A stretch of DNA of 36,668 nt from Mangrovicoccus algicola (lineage in GTDB: Bacteria; Pseudomonadota; Alphaproteobacteria; Rhodobacterales; Rhodobacteraceae), in contig NZ_JACVXA010000049.1 in NCBI RefSeq assembly GCF_014903745.1, forward strand, positions 1 to 36,668, written 5' to 3'. Below are positions 32,482 to 36,668 of the stretch, piece by piece. Below the pieces are notes generated by a model. That model did no database searches and was not told the DNA's origin. It saw nothing but the letters and a program-made list of their open reading frames with translations. Each line of letters starts with the position of its first letter. The first letter of the stretch is position 1. The translations under genes were made by a program, and so were the position numbers.

Positions 32482-32699
32482 GCGGCCTGCGCCCCGGGAT
32501 GCTTGGCGGCGAGAGATCCGCGCGGCGCGGTCCCGGCGGGCCGGGGGGATGCGGCGCAGCGTCCCCGATGGCGCATGGCGCTTGCCCGGGCCCCCGCGCG
32601 GGTCTAGGGAGCGCAACATTATTGCGATTTCCGCGGCCGCGACGGGCGTCCCTGCCGTCCCCGCCGGCGATCCGCATCCCGATACAGCCGGAGGCAAGC
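32482..32699. other. Divergent gap between thi promoter and CBS gene
   Basis: This GC-rich stretch holds no gene. It contains CGCAA-N5-TTGCG (32612-32626), an inverted repeat around CATTA whose CATTAT could be a -10 for the CBS gene. No good -35 accompanies it. Confidence 0.35.
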
Positions 32700-33209
32700 A
32701 TGGGCCTGACCTGCGCGGACGTGATGGTGCCGCCCGAGAAACAGCAGACGATCCGTCCCGAGGCCAGCGTGGCCGAGGCGCTGCGGATGATCCGGACCAG
32801 CCGCGCGCGGTTCCTGCCGGTGGTGGACGCAACGGGCCGCTATGTCGGCGTCTTCTCCTCGCCGACCCTGGTGAAGCTGATCCTGCCCCAGGCGGCGACG
32901 ATCGAGATGGCCGCCTCCAGCGGTTCCGGCCGGCTGGGCAACCTGCGTTTCCTGGGGCTGAGCCGCGAGGATTTCGCCGCGCAGCTGGACCGTCTGGGCG
33001 GGCAGCGCGTGGCCGACAACCTGTCGCGCCCCGAGAACATCCCCATGGCCGATCCCGCCACCCCGGTGCTGGAGGGGATCCGGCTGATCTACAAGTTCAA
33101 GCGTCACGTGATGCTGGTGGAGCCCGGCAGCGGCCGCTTCGTCGGCACGCTCAGCGCCAATTCGCTGCTCGACCAGGTGCTCGGGCCCATCGACGACCTT
33201 CCGGAGTAA
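32700..33209 (+). CDS. CBS-domain pair protein
   Basis: 169 residues made of a CBS pair: first repeat at about 5-65 ('CADVMVPPEKQQTIRPEAS', 'RFLPVVDATGRYVGVFSS'), second at about 105-165 ('PMADPATPVLEGIRLIYKFK', 'HVMLVEPGSGRFVGTLSA'), with a linker helix between. CBS pairs bind adenine nucleotides and regulate partner proteins. GGAGG lies 5 bp before the ATG at 32700. Its end is 6 bp from the transporter gene that follows, whose ribosome site lies in its last codons, so the two are coupled. It is probably a stand-alone regulatory subunit of that transporter (inference). Confidence 0.9.
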   Translation: MGLTCADVMVPPEKQQTIRPEASVAEALRMIRTSRARFLPVVDATGRYVGVFSSPTLVKLILPQAATIEMAASSGSGRLGNLRFLGLSREDFAAQLDRLGGQRVADNLSRPENIPMADPATPVLEGIRLIYKFKRHVMLVEPGSGRFVGTLSANSLLDQVLGPIDDLPE

Positions 33210-33215
33210 TCCCAC

Positions 33216-34574
33216 GTGCACGGACAAGCCGAAACCGGGGGACATGCGTTCTCCGTCCCCGACCTTCTCGGGATCGACCCGCTCTGGATGGCCACCGGCA
33301 TCCTGATCGCGGTCTATGCCATCCTCATCACCGAGAAGCTGAACCGCGCGATCCTGGCGATGCTGGGCGCGGCGCTGATGGTGATCTTCGGGATCATCAA
33401 CCAGCAGCAGGCCGTCGCGGGGGTCGATGCCAACACGCTGGCGCTGCTGATCGGGATGATGGTGATCGTCGCCATCACCTCGAAATCGGGGCTGTTCCAG
33501 TATGTCGCGATCAAGGCGGCCAAGCTGGTCAAGGCCAATCCCACCGGCATCCTGATGATGCTGACCCTGATCACCGCGGTCTTCTCGGCGCTTCTGGACA
33601 ACGTGACCACGGTTCTGCTGATCGCGCCGATCACGCTCCTGATCACCGATGCGCTGGAAACCAAGGTCTTTCCCTTCTTCATGGCCGAGATCCTGGCCTC
33701 GAACGTGGGCGGGACCGCGACGCTGATCGGGGATCCGCCCAATATCCTGATCGGCTCGGCCGCGGGGCTCAGCTTCAACGATTTCGTCGTCAACCTGGCG
33801 CCCATCGCCTTCGTCTGCCTGATCGTGCTGACCGCCATCATCTACCTGGTCAACCGCCGCACCCTGGCCAAGATCCCCGCCTCGGCCTCGGCGAAGATCA
33901 TGGAATTCGACGAGACCAGCGCGATCACCGACGTGCGGCTGATGGTCAAGTCGCTGGCGGTGCTGGCGCTGGTGATGCTGGGATTCACGCTGGGCCACGG
34001 CTACGGGATCCAGCCGGGGACGGCGGCGCTTGCGGGGGCGGGGCTGCTGATGCTGCTGGCCTATGGCGGGCAGGATGCCGAACACCAGTCGGAATCGGTG
34101 CATCACATCTTCGGCGAGGTCGAATGGGTGACCATCCTGTTCTTCGGCGGGCTGTTCGTCATCGTCGCGGCGGTGGAGCATGTCGGGCTTCTGTCGATGT
34201 TCGCCCAGTTCATCCTCGACATCACCGATGGCGACCTGATGTGGACCGCCTTCCTGGTCTTCTGGGCCTCCGGCATCCTCTCGGCGATCCTCGACAACAT
34301 CCCCTTCGTGGCGACGATGATCCCGATGATCCAGGCCACCGCCGACACGTTCGGGGCAGAGAATATCGAGCCCCTGTGGTGGTCGCTGGCGCTCGGCGCC
34401 TGCCTGGGCGGCAACGGCACGCTGCTGGGGGCCTCGGCCAACCTGACGGTGGCGGCCTTCGCCGAGAAGGCCAAGCAGCCGATCAGCTTCATCGCCTTCA
34501 CCAAGTTCGCCTTTCCGATCATGATCCTGACGCTGATCATGGCGAACGTGTATATCTGGCTGCGCTACTTCTGA
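33216..34574 (+). CDS. ArsB/NhaD-superfamily ion transporter (GTG start)
   Basis: 452 residues, roughly 11-13 hydrophobic segments, ion-transporter superfamily (ArsB/NhaD/CitMHS type). Two inverted repeats are visible from their paired motifs: 'FSALLDNVTTVLLIAPITLL' with 'GGTATLIGDPPNILIGSAAG' in the first half, and 'LSAILDNIPFVATMIPMIQA' with 'GGNGTLLGASANLTVAAFAE' in the second. The re-entrant NVTT/NIPF helices carry the transport site. A sodium/proton antiporter or an anion transporter are both possible. The GTG at 33216 is chosen because GGAG of the CBS gene's last codons lies about 10 bp upstream and no ATG fits the N-terminus. Confidence 0.9.
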   Translation: MHGQAETGGHAFSVPDLLGIDPLWMATGILIAVYAILITEKLNRAILAMLGAALMVIFGIINQQQAVAGVDANTLALLIGMMVIVAITSKSGLFQYVAIKAAKLVKANPTGILMMLTLITAVFSALLDNVTTVLLIAPITLLITDALETKVFPFFMAEILASNVGGTATLIGDPPNILIGSAAGLSFNDFVVNLAPIAFVCLIVLTAIIYLVNRRTLAKIPASASAKIMEFDETSAITDVRLMVKSLAVLALVMLGFTLGHGYGIQPGTAALAGAGLLMLLAYGGQDAEHQSESVHHIFGEVEWVTILFFGGLFVIVAAVEHVGLLSMFAQFILDITDGDLMWTAFLVFWASGILSAILDNIPFVATMIPMIQATADTFGAENIEPLWWSLALGACLGGNGTLLGASANLTVAAFAEKAKQPISFIAFTKFAFPIMILTLIMANVYIWLRYF

Positions 34575-34576
34575 AC

Positions 34577-34606
34577 GGGCGGGCGGCTGTGGACAGCGGC
34601 CCGCCC
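34577..34606 (+). terminator. Long GC hairpin after the transporter
   Basis: GGGCGGGC-G-GCTGT (34577-34590) pairs with ACAGC-G-GCCCGCCC (34593-34606) starting 2 nt past the stop codon. The stem is very stable, but no T-run follows, so it may be a terminator of low-U type or an mRNA-end stabiliser. Confidence 0.5.
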
Positions 34607-34687
34607 GCCGCGATAGGGTCGCGCGGACGCGACGGAACCGGGGCGCAGCGGGGACGCGGGGCCGTTCAATTCGGGGGATGGGACGCG

Positions 34688-36668
34688 ATGCAGCGGCCGA
34701 CCATGATGACCGTGCTGAGCGAGGCCGGCCTGGCCTCGCTGGAGGCCCTTTTCCGCGCCGAGCATATCGACGAGGACCTGTTCTGGACGCTGGCAGACGG
34801 CGACCTGCGCGACCTGGGCCTGACGCTGGGCCAGCGCAAGCGGCTGCGCGCCGCGATCGAGGCGGCGGGCGGCACCAGCTCGGTGGCCGCCGCGCTGCCC
34901 GAGGGGCTGGAGCGGCGGCGCCTGACGGTGATCTTCATCGACATGGCCGGGTCGACCCGGCTGGCAGAGGAGCTTTCGCCCGACGACCTGCATGCCGTGT
35001 TCCAGTCCTTCTACCTGGCGGCGGGCGGGGTGGCGCGGCGCTTCGGCGGCTATCTCGCCTCGCTGCATGGCGACGGGGTCATCATGCTTTTCGGCTATCC
35101 CCGCACGCGGCTGGGCGATGCCGAACGGGGCCTGGCCGCGGCCCTGGCGCTCCAGGAGGAACTGTCGGCCCGCGAATTCGCGCTGCCCTCGGGGCGGCCC
35201 GTCGCCCTGGGGTTCCGGGCCGGCGTGGCCACCGGCGAGGCGGTGATCGGCCGCCCCGAGCTGCACCAGGGCAATGAGCGGCTGCACATGGTGGGGCAGG
35301 TGATGCACCGCTCCGCGCGGCTGCAGGGCGTGGCGCCGCTGGGGGGGGTGGTGGCCGATGCCGAGACGCGCGCCCAGGCTGGCGGCCATTTCGCCTTCGA
35401 GACGCTGGGGGAGGTGGCCCTGCAGGGGTTCGGCGAGGCGGGCGCGCTGTTCCGCGTCACCGGTCCCGCGCGCGATGCCGGCGCCGCGGAGGGACCGCTG
35501 CCGCCCGGCATGATCGGCCGCGAGGAGGATTGCGCCCGGCTGGAAAGCCTCTGGGCCGAGGCCTGCGAGGGCCGCACCCGCATGGCCGTCGTCACCGGCG
35601 AGGCCGGGCTGGGCAAGACCACGCTGCTGCGCGAGACCATCGCGCGGATCCGCAGGGGCGAGGTGGCGCTGCGGCGGCTCAGCTGTTCGCCGCTGGCGCA
35701 GATGAGCGCCTTCGCGCCGGTCATCGCCCGGCTCGAGGATCTCGTCGGCGGCGCGGCACCCGGAACGGCCGGGGCCCGGCGGGAGGCGCTGGCCCATGCG
35801 ATGGAGGGCCATCCCGCCGATCAGGTTGCGCTGGTCGCCGACCTGATCGGCCTGGCCCCGGACCTCCCCGCCGGGGACGGGGCCGCGCCGCAGCCGCCGG
35901 GACCGAAGAACCGCGGGCAGCGTGCCGGCCTGATCGCGATCCTCGCCGAATGGCTGGTCGAAAGCCGCGACGGGCGTCCGGTGCTTCTGGTGCTGGAGGA
36001 TGCGCATTGGTGCGACGCCACCACCCGCGATCTGCTGGAGGCGGCGGCCGAGCGTGCCGCGGGGCGGCCGGTGATGATGCTGGCGACCTCGCGCAACCCC
36101 GCCGAGCCGCTGTGGCAGGAGGCCGAGGGCGCCCGCCGCATGGCGCTGGCCGGGCTGGCCGAGGCGCCGGCCCGGCGCCTGTTCCGCCGGGCGCTGGCGG
36201 GCAATGTCCTGCCCGAGGCGGTGGAAACCCGCATGCTGGGACTGGCGGAGGGCAATCCGCTGATGCTCGAAAGCGCCGCGCGCGCGGTGGCGGGCGACCG
36301 GGTGGGCTCCATCGCGGGCGACGTGGCGGTACCGCGCACGATCTACGAAAGCGTCGGCGAAAGGCTGGACCTGCTGCGCGCCGGGCGACCGGTCGCCGCG
36401 GCGCTGGCGGTGTTCGACATGCCCGCCGGCCGCGAGATGCTGGCCGCAATCGCCGGGGTCGCGGCCGCGGAGCTTCAGGCCGGGATCGAGGAGCTTCTGG
36501 CCTCCGGGCTGGTGGCCGAGCAGGGCGCGGGCGGAAGCTACCGGTTCTATCACCAGCTCTATCGCGACGTGGTCTATGAACGCATCGTCGCGCCGCAGCG
36601 GCGCGGCCTGCACGGGGCCGCGCTGGCGCTGCTGCGGGGGCAGCCGGCGGGCGGGGCCGCGCAGCGCC
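34688..36668 (+). CDS. SAM domain - class III adenylate/guanylate cyclase - AAA-type ATPase fusion, partial
   Basis: The frame is open to the window edge, 660 codons seen. Residues 1-60 resemble a short SAM domain ('LFRAEHIDEDLFWTLADGDL', then 'LGLTLGQRKRLRAAIEA'). Residues 76-250 form a class III nucleotide cyclase: metal aspartates D85 in 'VIFIDMAGSTRLAEEL' and D129 in 'LASLHGDGVIMLFGYP', 44 residues apart as in the family. A signal-transduction ATPase follows: Walker A 'VVTGEAGLGKTTLLRE' near 304, Walker B 'VLLVLEDAHWCDATT' near 435, and a winged-helix-like region towards the end ('YRFYHQLYRDVVYERI'). GGGGGATGGGA precedes the ATG at 34688. Cyclase-ATPase proteins of this build occur in soil alphaproteobacteria as large signalling proteins. 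The remaining C-terminus, often repeats, is outside the window. Confidence 0.88.
   Translation, partial: MQRPTMMTVLSEAGLASLEALFRAEHIDEDLFWTLADGDLRDLGLTLGQRKRLRAAIEAAGGTSSVAAALPEGLERRRLTVIFIDMAGSTRLAEELSPDDLHAVFQSFYLAAGGVARRFGGYLASLHGDGVIMLFGYPRTRLGDAERGLAAALALQEELSAREFALPSGRPVALGFRAGVATGEAVIGRPELHQGNERLHMVGQVMHRSARLQGVAPLGGVVADAETRAQAGGHFAFETLGEVALQGFGEAGALFRVTGPARDAGAAEGPLPPGMIGREEDCARLESLWAEACEGRTRMAVVTGEAGLGKTTLLRETIARIRRGEVALRRLSCSPLAQMSAFAPVIARLEDLVGGAAPGTAGARREALAHAMEGHPADQVALVADLIGLAPDLPAGDGAAPQPPGPKNRGQRAGLIAILAEWLVESRDGRPVLLVLEDAHWCDATTRDLLEAAAERAAGRPVMMLATSRNPAEPLWQEAEGARRMALAGLAEAPARRLFRRALAGNVLPEAVETRMLGLAEGNPLMLESAARAVAGDRVGSIAGDVAVPRTIYESVGERLDLLRAGRPVAAALAVFDMPAGREMLAAIAGVAAAELQAGIEELLASGLVAEQGAGGSYRFYHQLYRDVVYERIVAPQRRGLHGAALALLRGQPAGGAAQR

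Noticed and set aside
31143-33209. 688-codon open frame running from the thiS region into the CBS gene
   Set aside because: Only the part from the ATG at 32700 has a ribosome site and CBS motifs. The rest is antisense to thiO and the riboswitch and is an effect of high GC.
34565-36613. 682-codon minus-strand frame opposite the cyclase-ATPase gene
   Set aside because: It is rich in Arg, Gly, Gln and His with no family motifs, while the plus strand shows clear cyclase and Walker motifs.
1-36668. CRISPR arrays, tRNA/rRNA genes, phage genes, replication origin
   Set aside because: No regularly spaced repeats, cloverleaf or rRNA stretches, or replication/phage proteins were seen on either strand.

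Overview
The window is about 36.7 kb of very GC-rich DNA. Gene content points to a Rhodobacterales alphaproteobacterium, Paracoccus/Rhodobacter-like: a TAXI-type TRAP system with a fused permease, a compact thiOSGEF operon behind a TPP riboswitch, many ATGA/TGATG gene overlaps, and two small RNAs of the CcsR/'Cuckoo' type with twin CCUCCUCCC loops. The assignment comes from gene families only. No rRNA, tRNA, CRISPR array or intact mobile element was seen.

Layout. (1) 1-444: 5' part of a WecB/TagA/CpsF-like gene cut by the left edge, minus strand. (2) 707-1321: orphan NarL/FixJ-type response regulator with a plausible promoter. (3) 1457-1690: decayed IS3-family orfA, followed by the first CcsR-like sRNA gene (about 2043-1932, minus). 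(4) 2130-6829, minus: RpiR-type regulator, TAXI binding protein and fused TRAP permease, with a class-III aminotransferase divergent at 6946-8271. (5) Second CcsR-like sRNA (about 8398-8282, minus). (6) 8648-19505, minus: an eleven-gene, mostly translationally coupled catabolic operon. In transcription order it reads cupin, isochorismatase-like cysteine hydrolase, AtzH-like protein, FAD oxidase, NMT1-type binding protein, creatininase-like amidohydrolase, second FAD oxidase, CocE/S15 hydrolase, ABC permease, ABC ATPase and AMI1-like amidase. A LysR gene (19633-20526) is divergent from it. (7) 20588-22064, plus: GntR regulator with a perfect palindromic operator, overlapping a TauE/SafE exporter. 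(8) 22119-25948, minus: polyamine-type ABC importer with a two-in-one permease, then a MipA/OmpV-like outer-membrane protein. (9) 26954-32481, minus: thiO-thiS-thiG-thiE-thiF behind a promoter, TPP riboswitch and ribosome-site-masking hairpin; a cytosine-deaminase-like gene lies 473 nt further on. (10) 32700-34574, plus: CBS-domain protein coupled to an ArsB/NhaD-superfamily ion transporter. (11) 34688 to the right edge, plus: SAM-cyclase-ATPase fusion, cut by the window.

The region is mostly uptake and catabolism modules, each with its own one-component regulator. Two stand out. The eleven-gene operon combines an importer, two paralogous flavin oxidases and five unrelated hydrolase types, which suggests stepwise breakdown of an unidentified amide- or ring-nitrogen compound. 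The two sRNA genes share promoter layout, a covarying 5' hairpin and two loops complementary to Shine-Dalgarno sequences, and each lies just beyond an uptake operon on the same strand.
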